64,000 nucleotides of DNA from Nonomuraea harbinensis (GTDB lineage Bacteria > Actinomycetota > Actinomycetes > Streptosporangiales > Streptosporangiaceae): NCBI RefSeq assembly GCF_019396385.1, contig NZ_JAHKRN010000014.1, positions 62,001-126,000 of the forward strand, in the 5' to 3' direction. Shown piece by piece: positions 15,611 to 23,926 of the stretch (position 1 is the first letter of the stretch; every line of letters starts with the position of its first letter). Below the pieces are notes generated by a model, which was not told where the DNA came from, did not search any database, and saw only the letters and a list, made by a program, of their open reading frames with translations. Position numbers and translations under genes: made by a program.

Positions 15611-17655
15611 ACGAAGTACGGCGTGCCGATCAACGCCGTCACCAGTCCGGCCGGCACCTGCGCCGGCGCGATCACCGTACGGCCGAGCGTGTCGGCCAGG
15701 CTGACCAGCAGCGCGCCGAGCAGCGCGGCGACCGGCAGCACCCGGTTGTGGTGCGCCCCGACCAGGGCGCGCGCCGCGTGCGGGGCGACCAGCCCGACGA
15801 AGCCGACGACCCCCACCGCCGACACGGCCGTGGACGTGAGCAGCACCGCGCAGGCGAGCGCGGTCAGCCGCACCGGCTCCAGCGGCACGCCCAGGACCCG
15901 CGGCGTGTCCTCGTCCAGAGACAGCAGGTCGAGGTCCCGGCGCAGCCACGCCAGCAACGGCACCGTGACCACGAGCGCCAGCGCCACCGGGATGAGTTGC
16001 GCCGGTACGCGCCCGTACGTGGAGCCGGAAAGCCAGGTCAGCGCCTTGGCCGTGTTCCACGGGTCGGACAGCACGATGATCAGGACGATGATCGACGTGC
16101 ACGCGTACTGCACGCCGACCCCGATCAGCACCAGCCGGTCCGAGCTCAGCCCGCCACGCCACGACAGCCCGTAGACCACGGTGAAGGCGATCAGCGCGCC
16201 CGCGCCCGCCGCCGCCGACATCGTCCAGATCCCGGCCATCGGCACCACGGTGAGCAGCGTGATCGCGCCGACCCCCGCCCCGGCCGTCACGCCCAGCACC
16301 CCGGGCTCGGCCAGCGGGTTGCGGCACACGGCCTGCACCGCGGCCCCCGCCACGGCCAGCGCGACCCCGGCCAGCGCGGCGGCCGCGACCCTGGGCCACC
16401 GCTGGTCGAGCACGAACGTCAGCGCCCGCCCGCTGCGCCCCTGCAGCCAGTTGACCACGTCGCCGGTCAGCAGCCACCGGTCACCACCGAGCAGCCCCAG
16501 CACCAGCGCCCCCACCAGGAGCACCACACCGGTCGCGACCACGGCCAGGAAGGCCCCCCGCGACCGCGACGCGCCCGTGCGCGCCTCCGGCGGACGCCGG
16601 GTCGGCCCCGCGTCACGGTAGCGACGCGCCAGCCAGATCATCACCGCCGCGCCGAACACGGTGGTCACCACGCCCGGCGGCACCTCCACTCCCGCCTGCG
16701 CGCCCAGCACGGCCCGCAGCGCGATGTCCGACCCCAGCACGACCAGCACGCCGACCAGCCCGGCCAGCGGCAGCATCGTCCGGCTCCTGTGCAGGCCGGG
16801 GATCGACCGGGGGAGCAGGCGCACGATCACCGGCGCGCACAGCCCGACGAACCCGATCGGCCCCGCGATCGTCACCGCCGCCGCCGCCAGCAGCACCGCC
16901 AGCATGGTCAGCCACAGCCGCAGCCGCGGCACGTTCACCCCGAGCACGGTGGCGGTGTCGTCGCCCAGGCCGAGGATGTCCAGCCGCGGCCCGGCCAGCA
17001 CCGCCGCGACCAGCGCCACCGCGATCACCGGCCCGAGCTGCGTGACCGCGACCAGGTCGGTCTGGACGAGCGAGCCGCTGCCCCACGCGAACAGCCCGGT
17101 CGTCTCCTGCTCGAACAGGATCATGAGCAGGTTCGTCAGCGAGCTGAGCGCCAGCGCGGTGGCCGACCCGGCCAGGATCAGCCGCGTCGTCCCCGTACGC
17201 CCGCCCGACGACAGCGCCAGCACCAGCGCGGCGGCGGCCAGACCGCCGATCAGCGCCAGCACGCCGGAGACCGGCACCGGCAACGCCAGCCCGACCACGC
17301 TCCCCGCGACGACCGCCAGGTAGGCGCCCGCGCTGACGGCCAGCGTGTCCGGCGAGGCCATCGCGTTGCGCGCGATCGCCTGCAGCAGCGCGCCCGCCAC
17401 GCCCAGCGCGACGCCCACGCAGACCCCGGCCAGCAGCCGCGGCAGCCGCGAGGCCAGCAGCACCCGGGCCGCCTCGTCGCTGCCGCCGAACGGCAGCGCC
17501 AGCAGGTCGAGCGCGCCGACCGCGGAGGTGCCCTGCGTCACGTGCACGGCGGCCACCAGGACGACGGCCGCCAAGGTCAGGAGAAAGACCCCGGCGGTGC
17601 CCAGCCGCCGCAGCGGCGTGTCGGGCACCGACGGGGTCAGGACTTCGGTGCTCAA
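15574..17655 (-). CDS. Fused double FecCD-type siderophore permease (FhuB-like)
   Basis: A 693-residue integral membrane protein made of two FecCD permease halves in tandem (about 15-335 and 360-690), each with about ten hydrophobic segments and the conserved cytoplasmic Gly-rich loop (ITIAGPIGFVGLCAPVIVRL in half one, SAVGVVGFVGLVAPHAARAL in half two). Most ferric-siderophore systems use two separate permeases; the fused form is known from FhuB. The start is TTG 17655, overlapping the stop of the binding-protein gene (TTGA), which implies translational coupling. It imports an iron complex together with the two upstream gene products. Confidence 0.9.
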   Translation of the reverse strand: MSTEVLTPSVPDTPLRRLGTAGVFLLTLAAVVLVAAVHVTQGTSAVGALDLLALPFGGSDEAARVLLASRLPRLLAGVCVGVALGVAGALLQAIARNAMASPDTLAVSAGAYLAVVAGSVVGLALPVPVSGVLALIGGLAAAALVLALSSGGRTGTTRLILAGSATALALSSLTNLLMILFEQETTGLFAWGSGSLVQTDLVAVTQLGPVIAVALVAAVLAGPRLDILGLGDDTATVLGVNVPRLRLWLTMLAVLLAAAAVTIAGPIGFVGLCAPVIVRLLPRSIPGLHRSRTMLPLAGLVGVLVVLGSDIALRAVLGAQAGVEVPPGVVTTVFGAAVMIWLARRYRDAGPTRRPPEARTGASRSRGAFLAVVATGVVLLVGALVLGLLGGDRWLLTGDVVNWLQGRSGRALTFVLDQRWPRVAAAALAGVALAVAGAAVQAVCRNPLAEPGVLGVTAGAGVGAITLLTVVPMAGIWTMSAAAGAGALIAFTVVYGLSWRGGLSSDRLVLIGVGVQYACTSIIVLIIVLSDPWNTAKALTWLSGSTYGRVPAQLIPVALALVVTVPLLAWLRRDLDLLSLDEDTPRVLGVPLEPVRLTALACAVLLTSTAVSAVGVVGFVGLVAPHAARALVGAHHNRVLPVAALLGALLVSLADTLGRTVIAPAQVPAGLVTALIGTPYFVYLLWRARPDST

Positions 17656-18644
17656 CCGGTGAACGCCTTGACCAGCGCGTCGGCGTACTGCTGGGCGGAG
17701 AGCGGCCCGCCGAACGTCCAGATGCCGTCGGGCATCCGGGTGACCTGCTGCTTCTCCACGAACGGCAGCGACTTCCAGATGGCGTTCTTGGCCAGGCCGT
17801 CGGCGAAGACGTCCTCGCCGTCGGAGGCGTTGTAGAAGAAGCGGGTCTCGGGGTCCTTGAGCACGGTCAGGCCCTCGACGTCGGTGGTGCCCAGGCCCCA
17901 CTGCTTGTCGACCTCGCCCTTCCAGGCGTTCTCCAGCCCGAGCTGACCACCGATCTCGGACACCAGCGAGCCCTTGCCGAACAGGCGGATCGAGATCGAG
18001 CTGCCCTGCTTCCACCCGTCGGCCATCACGAACGGCTTGCCGGCGCCGCCCGCGGCCTCGATCTTCGCCTTGCCGCCGGCCAGCGCCGCGTCGAAGTCGC
18101 TCAGCAGCTTGGCGCCCTCCTCGGTCTTGCCGACCGCCGTCGCGATCATGGTGACGTCCTCGCGCATCCGCTCCAGGTTGCGCGTGGCGTCGCTGCCCTT
18201 GGCCACCAGCACCGGCACGAACTTCTCCAGCTGCGCGGCCAGCTCCACGTCGTCGGACTCCATGACGACCAGGTCGGGGTCGAGCGCGCTGATCGAGTCG
18301 ACGCTGGGCTCCTGCCGCATGCCGACGTCCTGCACCGAGGGGTCGAGCTTGACGGCGGTGTCCCAGACGGCGAACCCCTTCACGTCGGCCGCGCCCACCG
18401 GCATGACGCCCAGACTGGCCAGGATCTCGGTCTCGGCCCACTCCAGGCTCACGACCCGGGTCGCCGGCTGATCGAGCTTGACCTCCTTGCCCCGGCTGTC
18501 GGTCACGGTCACGGGGGCCGCCGACGGCTCCGCGCTCGCCGACGCCGCCTGCTCGGGTACGGGTGCTTCGGTCGTGCCGCAGGCGGCGAGAAGGGCGATG
18601 GCCGCGATGGCCGTCAGGGCACTGCGCATGGTGGTTCCTGTCAT
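17652..18644 (-). CDS. Ferric-siderophore ABC transporter substrate-binding lipoprotein
   Basis: A 330-residue lipoprotein. The signal peptide ends in LLAACG, whose Cys is the lipid anchor, followed by a low-complexity Ala/Ser/Pro spacer. The mature part is a class III periplasmic-binding-protein fold (TRVVSLEWAETEILASLGV, then DPDLVVMES, and IETVK-like linking helix region). It starts at ATG 18644, overlapping the ATPase stop by 4 bp, or at the internal ATG six codons later. It captures the ferri-siderophore outside the membrane. No siderophore synthesis genes are present in the window, so the ligand may be a xenosiderophore. Confidence 0.9.
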   Translation of the reverse strand: MTGTTMRSALTAIAAIALLAACGTTEAPVPEQAASASAEPSAAPVTVTDSRGKEVKLDQPATRVVSLEWAETEILASLGVMPVGAADVKGFAVWDTAVKLDPSVQDVGMRQEPSVDSISALDPDLVVMESDDVELAAQLEKFVPVLVAKGSDATRNLERMREDVTMIATAVGKTEEGAKLLSDFDAALAGGKAKIEAAGGAGKPFVMADGWKQGSSISIRLFGKGSLVSEIGGQLGLENAWKGEVDKQWGLGTTDVEGLTVLKDPETRFFYNASDGEDVFADGLAKNAIWKSLPFVEKQQVTRMPDGIWTFGGPLSAQQYADALVKAFTG

Positions 18645-19459
18645 GTCGTTGCGATGACGCTCTTGCTGTGCCGGCCGATCGGCCGGGTGGTCACGGTCCC
18701 GCTCACCGGGTCATGGCTGACCTCGATGCGGATCCCGTACGTGTCACTGAGCAGGTCCTCGGTGAGGACCTGCGCGGGCGGCCCGTCGGCGCGGACCCGC
18801 CCCTGGTGGAGCAGGACGACGTGGTCGGCGATCTCGGCGGCCTGGTTGAGGTCGTGCAGCACGACCCCGATCGCCACGCCGTGCTCGTCGGCCAGGTCGC
18901 GCATCAGCTCCAGCAGCTCCACCTGATAGCGGAGGTCGAGGAACGTGGTGGGCTCGTCCAGCAGCAGGACGCCGGTGTCCTGCGCCAGGCAGGTGGCGAG
19001 CCAGACGCGCTGCAGCTCGCCGCCGGACAGCTCGTCGACCGGCCGCTCGGCCATCGCCGTCACGCCGGTCAGCTCCATCGCCCGCGCCACAGCGGCGGCC
19101 CCGTCAGGATCCGCCGCCTTCCAGCGCTTCCGGTACGGGTGCCGCCCGTACCCGACGACGTCCGACACCCGCACCCCGCCGGGCGTGGGCCGGCTCTGCG
19201 CCAGCAGCGTCACCCGGCAGGCGAAGTCGCGCGCCGACAGCCCCAGCGCGTCGGCGCCGTCGCCGAGCGTCACCGCGCCGCTGTCGGGCCGGTGCAGCCG
19301 GGCGAGCGCGCGCAGCAGCGTGGACTTGCCGCTGCCGTTGGGGCCCACCAGCGCGGTCACGTGGCCAGGCCGCAGGGCGATCCGGCCGTCGTGCACCACG
19401 GTGGCGCCGTGATAGCTGAGGCACAGCTCCGCCCCGCGGAGAGAGATCTCCTCGGTCAT
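18641..19459 (-). CDS. Ferric-siderophore ABC transporter ATP-binding protein
   Basis: A 272-residue ATPase of the FepC/FhuC type. Walker A is GPNGSGKST, the Q loop is LLAQSRPTPGG, the signature is LSGGELQRVWLA, Walker B is GVLLLDEPTTFLD and the switch His is in VVLHDLNQA. It is the first gene of the three-gene importer operon. The ATG at 19459 has no purine-rich ribosome site (TTATCCCC precedes it). A TAACCT hexamer 7 bp upstream suits a leaderless transcript, and the iron box overlaps that hexamer. Confidence 0.93.
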   Translation of the reverse strand: MTEEISLRGAELCLSYHGATVVHDGRIALRPGHVTALVGPNGSGKSTLLRALARLHRPDSGAVTLGDGADALGLSARDFACRVTLLAQSRPTPGGVRVSDVVGYGRHPYRKRWKAADPDGAAAVARAMELTGVTAMAERPVDELSGGELQRVWLATCLAQDTGVLLLDEPTTFLDLRYQVELLELMRDLADEHGVAIGVVLHDLNQAAEIADHVVLLHQGRVRADGPPAQVLTEDLLSDTYGIRIEVSHDPVSGTVTTRPIGRHSKSVIATT

Positions 19460-19464
19460 GGGGA

Positions 19465-19481
19465 TAAGGTTAGGCTAACCT
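19465..19481 (-). promoter_or_regulatory. IdeR/DtxR-type iron box over the importer promoter
   Basis: AAGGTTAGGCTAACCTT is a near-perfect 17-bp palindrome that closely matches the DtxR/IdeR consensus TTAGGTTAGGCTAACCTAA. It lies only 5 bp upstream of the ATPase start codon and covers the presumed -10 hexamer on the minus strand. Iron-loaded repressor bound here would block transcription, as expected for an iron importer. Confidence 0.85.
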
Positions 19482-19519
19482 TGCTGATCGCGCTACGGCG
19501 GGGCCGCCGGGAATCGAAA

Positions 19520-19545
19520 ACGCCCCCCGGCAGGCCGGGGGGCGT
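19520..19545 (-). terminator. Rho-independent terminator
   Basis: An 11-bp GC-rich stem (ACGCCCCCCGG / CCGGGGGGCGT) with a 4-nt loop is followed, on the minus strand, by TTTTCGATTC. It sits about 20 bp after the stop of the secreted-protein gene at 19568-20002 and so ends that transcript before the siderophore operon. Confidence 0.85.
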
Positions 19546-19567
19546 CACTCTGACCTCGTTCAGAGGG

Positions 19568-20002
19568 TCACACGAGCCAGGAGCCGGTGCACGTGGCCGG
19601 GCTCCCCCCGAGGATGGACGCCTTCGCGCACGCCTTGTAGAGGCGGCCGGCGATGGCCCGGTGCGCGGGAGAGTAGGTCGTGTTCTTGATCCCCTTGCTC
19701 TGGCTGTCCCACTTCCCCGTCTTGGGGTTGTAGACCTGCAGGATGATGCGGTGGCTGTCCGCGTCGGAGTCCTTGGGCGCGCGGGCCCAGAGATAGCTGT
19801 ACGACCCCCACTTGCCCGAGCGAAGCTGGATCGTGAAGCTGCCCCCGTTGCCGATACGGACCGACTTCGTCTTCAGGGTCCCCACCTTCGTCGCGTACTT
19901 CGGCGCCGATGAGCTCCAGTAGCTCGACGCCGACGCGGGCGTCGTGCTCAACAGGGTGACCCCCGCCACGGCCGCGGCCACGGTGATACGTGCCAGTCGC
20001 AT
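19568..20002 (-). CDS. Small secreted protein of unknown function
   Basis: A 144-residue protein with a clear signal peptide (MRLARITVAAAVAGVTLLST, cleavage near ASA-S). The mature part of about 115 residues is rich in Ser, Lys, Tyr and Trp and predicted to be beta-rich (GGSFTIQLRSGKWGSYSYLW). Two cysteines near the C terminus (YKACAKAS and ATCTG) could form a disulfide. It stands alone, with its own terminator downstream. No family was recognised. Confidence 0.75.
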   Translation of the reverse strand: MRLARITVAAAVAGVTLLSTTPASASSYWSSSAPKYATKVGTLKTKSVRIGNGGSFTIQLRSGKWGSYSYLWARAPKDSDADSHRIILQVYNPKTGKWDSQSKGIKNTTYSPAHRAIAGRLYKACAKASILGGSPATCTGSWLV

Positions 20003-20069
20003 GTTGCCCCTTCATGGTGTTCGACTCGCTGACGTCGAAGACCCTAGAGACCGGCGGTATAGAGGCAGT

Positions 20070-20435
20070 ATGTCCACGCGTACCGGCCCGGCCGGATCTT
20101 CGCGGTGGCCCGCACGACCACCTTCCGCCCTTCGTGGGGTGTGACTACGACGCCAAGAGCAGATGCCTCACCATGACGCTGGAGAGCGGCATCATGGGGA
20201 AGTCGCGGCCCCGGTGTGGCCCGCCGGCAGCAAGCCGGTGATGCGGCAGGGGAAGCGCGGCGTCGAGGTGCCCCACGCCGGCACGATTCTTGAAGGCGAG
20301 CGTCTGTACGGGGACTCGTACGCTCCCCACACCACCGACGGCTTCGACCACCTCAACCTGCCCGATGAGTGCGTTCCGCCGAACCGCGGCTACCTCTTCA
20401 TCACCCCGGACCAGCGGCTCCTGGAAGACCCCTAG
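20070..20435 (+). pseudogene. Frameshifted small gene of unknown function
   Basis: Two adjoining frames together read as one protein. The first (to about 20197) gives CDYDAKSRCLTMTLESGIMG. The next frame continues EVAAPVWPAGSKPVMRQG and runs to a TAG at 20433-20435 after TPDQRLLEDP. The change of frame near 20197-20202 breaks the gene. No start codon with a good ribosome site is seen. The family is not recognised, and a sequencing error is possible. The rest of the 20003-20536 gap holds only promoter-like sequence. Confidence 0.4.
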
Positions 20436-20536
20436 GTCATCACGCCAAGACTCCGCTCCCTCTGAATCCGCTGCCGCCGTGGGATCGTCAGGCACAGTAT
20501 GTTCACCCGTACGTGTCCGCACTTGGGGGGAGCGTC

Positions 20537-21109
20537 ATGAAGAAGGCTCCGTTGATGGTCGCGCTCCTCGCCGTGTCGGCCTGCGGTGCGCAAGGTGTGC
20601 TCAGCCAGGCCGCCATCGACCAGGCCCTCGGCCAGGGCACCGATCCGGAGCTGATCTACGTCGTGGATCTGCCCGGGTACGAGCTGCAGGAGCAGTCCGT
20701 CGGCGCGGTGGGTGAGGAAGGGTTCGGGGGCTTCTATGTCTCACCGGACGGCAAGCAGGTGCAACTGCGCGTCGACCGTGGCGCCTTCGACGACGCGGTC
20801 TGCCGCGAGCGGCCCGTCACCGACGCCGAGCCGGTCGATGCTCCTGTGCGGTGCACGCCTGATGAGGTCGGTTGGTATCGGGAGGCGGCCGGGCGGCATG
20901 AGTACGTCGCCGTCAAGGGTGATGCCTTTCTCCTCCTGGCGGGGAAGGTCACCGACGTGAACCGGGAGACGCTGAAGACGGCGGTAGCCAGTGCCCGTCA
21001 GGCGGCCGTGACCGCGTCGCCCTCACCATGGCGTAGTCCGGTCGAGCGCGGGGACCTGCCGACCACCGGGGACGGGGCTCCGAACAACGAGGTTGGGCCG
21101 GGCGGGTGA
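20537..21109 (+). CDS. Putative lipoprotein of unknown function
   Basis: A 190-residue protein. The signal peptide MKKAPLMVALLAVSACGAQG contains a lipobox-like VSAC, so the Cys at position 16 is probably lipidated. The mature part has four further cysteines-and-acid-rich segments (DAVCRERPV, PVRCTPDEVGWY) and ends with a Pro/Ser/Thr/Gly-rich tail. The ATG at 20537 is preceded by GGGGGGAG at good spacing. It shares a 15-bp upstream motif (20498-20512) with the broken gene before it. Function unknown. Confidence 0.7.
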   Translation: MKKAPLMVALLAVSACGAQGVLSQAAIDQALGQGTDPELIYVVDLPGYELQEQSVGAVGEEGFGGFYVSPDGKQVQLRVDRGAFDDAVCRERPVTDAEPVDAPVRCTPDEVGWYREAAGRHEYVAVKGDAFLLLAGKVTDVNRETLKTAVASARQAAVTASPSPWRSPVERGDLPTTGDGAPNNEVGPGG

Positions 21110-21371
21110 CCACGCGAGCGGGCCGCTCCTGAGAGATGAAGCGCCATGGCGAGAACGGGACCACGATCAACCCTCGCTCGCCCCACAAAGGCCTCGATGC
21201 GGCACCGTTATGGATCAGCCCTTTCTTCTATTTCGGCGCGCCAAATTGACGGCCAGCGAATGGTAGTCGGGGGAACCGCGCGAGGTGCCCGTTTCTTCCT
21301 CATTTGGAAGCCCGCGTGGGGCGATTGGCGGTAGCATCCCCACGCAGATTCGTTAGCAGAGTGGCGGTGAC

Positions 21372-21725
21372 GTGGTGACTGAAACGGTCAACCTTCGCAT
21401 GGATGGAGATTTCGCCGAACAAGAGCTTCGGTCGCTCTACGACTGGCTGATGAGGGATATCGAAGCTCTTGACTATATGGACGTGAGCCTGAAGTCGAAG
21501 GATCCAAAGCCTGGCGAGATGGGTGACGTACTCGACCTCATCGCCCTAGCTGTGACCAGCGGCTTGCAATGGCCGGCATTCATCGAGACACTATCGCGGT
21601 GGCGCGGTACGCGGCGTCACCTTCCAAAGGTCACGATTGAACGCGGAGGGACAACCGTCGTCGTGTCTGAGGCAGAGTCGGCGCTCATTGTCCAGATTCT
21701 CAAAGCGATGGAGGATCACGATTGA
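21372..21725 (+). CDS. Effector-associated constant component 1 (EACC1)-like protein
   Basis: A 117-residue protein. The pattern of an N-terminal strand (TVNLRMDGDF), a helix with LRSLYDWLM, a Pro/Gly turn with a Gly-rich segment (KPGEMGDVLDLIALAV) and a final strand-helix (GGTTVVVSE, LIVQILKAM) matches the EACC1 domain described in actinobacterial NTP-dependent conflict systems. There it is the constant partner of varying effector proteases or nucleases. It starts at GTG 21372 or GTG 21375. The stop overlaps the TTG start of the caspase fusion, and GGAGGA at 21710-21715 serves that start, so the two are coupled. Its GC content is below that of flanking genes. Confidence 0.7.
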   Translation: MVTETVNLRMDGDFAEQELRSLYDWLMRDIEALDYMDVSLKSKDPKPGEMGDVLDLIALAVTSGLQWPAFIETLSRWRGTRRHLPKVTIERGGTTVVVSEAESALIVQILKAMEDHD

Positions 21726-23380
21726 ACCTCCCTGACCCTTTGACGTCGCGTGCTGTGTTGATTGGCACAAGCGAGTACACCCATCTCAGCCCTCTCCCTG
21801 CCGTCGCCAACAACCTCAAGATCTTGGGTGGGTTGCTCCAGCGCTCTGACCTGTGGGGCCTACCAGCAGAGCATTGCACAGTCGTCCATAACCCCGCGTC
21901 GGTAGAAGCGATGATGGACCCGCTGTACGACGCTGGAAAAGAGGCTAAGGACACTCTTATTGTGTACTTCGCTGGCCACGGGTTGATGCATTCTGTGGAG
22001 AGCGATCTCTACCTCACTCTGGTCGACTCGCACCGGGATCGTATGTACAGCGCGGTGGCCTACGACACCGTACGAAACGAGCTTCGGGCGAGTTTGGCGC
22101 GGCGTAAAATCATCATCCTCGACTGCTGCTACAGCGGACTTGCGCTTGGGTTGATGGGTGGCGAGGACCCTGTAGAACGGGTGGCTAACAGCACCCGCAT
22201 CACGGGCTCGTACATGATGACAGCGACGACCGAGAACAAGACTGCGCTCGGTGGTCTGGACGACTATACGGCCTTTACTGGCGAGCTGATCCACCTCATA
22301 CGCGAAGGGATCCCCGAGCAGCCAGAGTTTCTAGACCTGGACACGGTTTTCAAGCATGCGCAGGAGTCGCTGCGAGATAAGGGTCTGCCCGTACCACAAA
22401 AGCGGGAGACTAACTTTGCAGCTCACATTGCGCTGGTACGCAACCGTGCCCATAAGAATCAGAAGCGCCTCGTCCTCAAGGAGTTCTACGGCCCTATCGA
22501 CGGCATCCACTCAGGTACCCTCTTCCATAACCGCCGTGCCCTACATGAAGCGGGTGTGCACCGGCCGCTGCAGGCGGGCATCTGTGGCACAGCTGAGCGG
22601 GGTGGCGCGGAGTCTATCGTGGTGTCAGGTGGATACAAGGATGACGAAGACTACGGGGATGTGATCATCTACACCGGTCATGGAGGGCGTGATCCTAATA
22701 CCGGTGTGCAGGTCAAGGATCAGTCGGCCGACGATCCGGGTAACGCTGCCCTCATCAAGAGCATCATGACTGCCCTCCCAGTTAGGGTTATTCGTGGGTC
22801 TGGTGGCAGTCCGGAGTTCTCGCCGGCGGCCGGTTACAGCTACGACGGTCTCTTCACCGTCGCTGACTACTGGACCAAGCGCGGCACCGACGGGCCTACA
22901 GTGCTCCAGTTCCGGCTTGAACGGATAAATGACGGCTCTTCCCACAAGCCCTCAGCACGCCATCTGAGCCGCAAGCTTCCACCAGGGCGGCGGGAAGAGG
23001 TTGCCCCTGGTATCTACGCAGACCGGTTGCTGGCGACCGAACTCAAGCAGATGTACGACCATGCCTGTCAAGTGTGTGGCGTGGTGCTCGAAGTGCCAGG
23101 CGGCCTGCGGTTTGCCACCACGGTGCACATCCGAGGGCTAGAGCAACCTCACCTGGGGCCCGACGATAAGGCCAACCTGCTGTGCCTCTGCCCCAACCAT
23201 CGAGACCTTTTCAAGTATGGGGCGATCACCATTGAAGATGACTTCAGCGTGATTGATCACACGGATGGCGAGCCGATCGGCAAGCTGACGCTGAAGCACG
23301 ACATCGATCGTGATCACATTCAGTATCACCGTCAGCACCACACCCTCGGCCACCGGCGGCTCTGGGACGAACTGGACTAG
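21722..23380 (+). CDS. Caspase-SRA(YDG)-HNH fusion effector
   Basis: A 552-residue three-domain protein. Residues 1-240 are a caspase-like (C14) protease: RAVLIGTSEYTHLSPLPAV, YFAGHG with His86, and ILDCCYSG with Cys136 as dyad. Residues about 254-402 are an SRA/YDG modified-cytosine reader: FYGPIDGIHSG, RRALHEAGVHRP, SIVVSGGYKDDEDYGDV, YTGHGG, then PVRVIRG and GYSYDGLFTV. Residues about 440-530 are an HNH nuclease: CQVCG (Cys449, Cys452), VHIRGLEQPH (His469) and NLLCLCPNHRDLF. In common SRA-HNH enzymes the last motif reads CPNHH-x-LFD; here the second His is Arg. The TTG start at 21722 is coupled to the EACC1 gene. The likely role is restriction of modified DNA linked to proteolysis. Confidence 0.88.
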   Translation: MNLPDPLTSRAVLIGTSEYTHLSPLPAVANNLKILGGLLQRSDLWGLPAEHCTVVHNPASVEAMMDPLYDAGKEAKDTLIVYFAGHGLMHSVESDLYLTLVDSHRDRMYSAVAYDTVRNELRASLARRKIIILDCCYSGLALGLMGGEDPVERVANSTRITGSYMMTATTENKTALGGLDDYTAFTGELIHLIREGIPEQPEFLDLDTVFKHAQESLRDKGLPVPQKRETNFAAHIALVRNRAHKNQKRLVLKEFYGPIDGIHSGTLFHNRRALHEAGVHRPLQAGICGTAERGGAESIVVSGGYKDDEDYGDVIIYTGHGGRDPNTGVQVKDQSADDPGNAALIKSIMTALPVRVIRGSGGSPEFSPAAGYSYDGLFTVADYWTKRGTDGPTVLQFRLERINDGSSHKPSARHLSRKLPPGRREEVAPGIYADRLLATELKQMYDHACQVCGVVLEVPGGLRFATTVHIRGLEQPHLGPDDKANLLCLCPNHRDLFKYGAITIEDDFSVIDHTDGEPIGKLTLKHDIDRDHIQYHRQHHTLGHRRLWDELD

Positions 23381-23926
23381 CGCCGTAGCATCGCGCGGCA
23401 AGAGAAGCCGGCAGGATGTTGTGCACCGGCGGTTCTAGACGGTTTTAGACTGTTGCGAACGACTAATCGGACAGCGAGAGCAGACCGGTCCGCTCGGTGA
23501 TGGCATGGATCTCGGAAAACGGTGGGGCGGCAAGTCCGTATCGACCTCGGGCCGGATCATGCTGCCTAGCGCGGGATGAGCCAAGTTGGCGGGCATCCGA
23601 CGGCGTGCCGTAGTGCAGATCGTCGGAGTACCGATGTCCAGGTCGCGTGCTACGCCGATAGCTATGCGACCAACTCTGGGTATATCCAGCACTTGCGCAT
23701 GGACGCAAGCGTGTCCCACACGCTCTCGCACGCCACTTCCTCGTCAAGTGACGGGAACCCATGACTCCGCATCGCCCCGACCCGGGCGCGCCCACCGCTG
23801 CCCATAACCGTGGCTGCAATCGCCCCAAATCACCGTATAATCGACCCAAGCTCTCAAGATCATCTCACGGTGCCCTCTGCCCGAGGGGCTTCTGACGGGG
23901 CCGGAGACCGAGAAGGGATCCGATGT
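23381..23926. other. Gene-poor spacer inside the defence island
   Basis: This 546-bp gap between the caspase fusion and the EVE-HNH gene holds only short frames without convincing family resemblance on either strand. On the minus strand, pieces such as SLDEEVACESVWDTLASMRK (about 23650-23760) look protein-like but stop quickly, so the stretch could contain a decayed gene. The right part carries a promoter for the EVE-HNH gene. No repeats or att-like sites were found. Confidence 0.45.
23811..23841 (+). promoter_or_regulatory. Putative promoter of the EVE-HNH gene
   Basis: A perfect TATAAT at 23836-23841, unusual in this GC-rich genome, lies 86 bp before the EVE-HNH start. TGGCTG and CTGCAA at 23811-23819 are weak -35 candidates. 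It implies the EVE-HNH gene has its own transcript separate from the caspase fusion. Confidence 0.45.
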
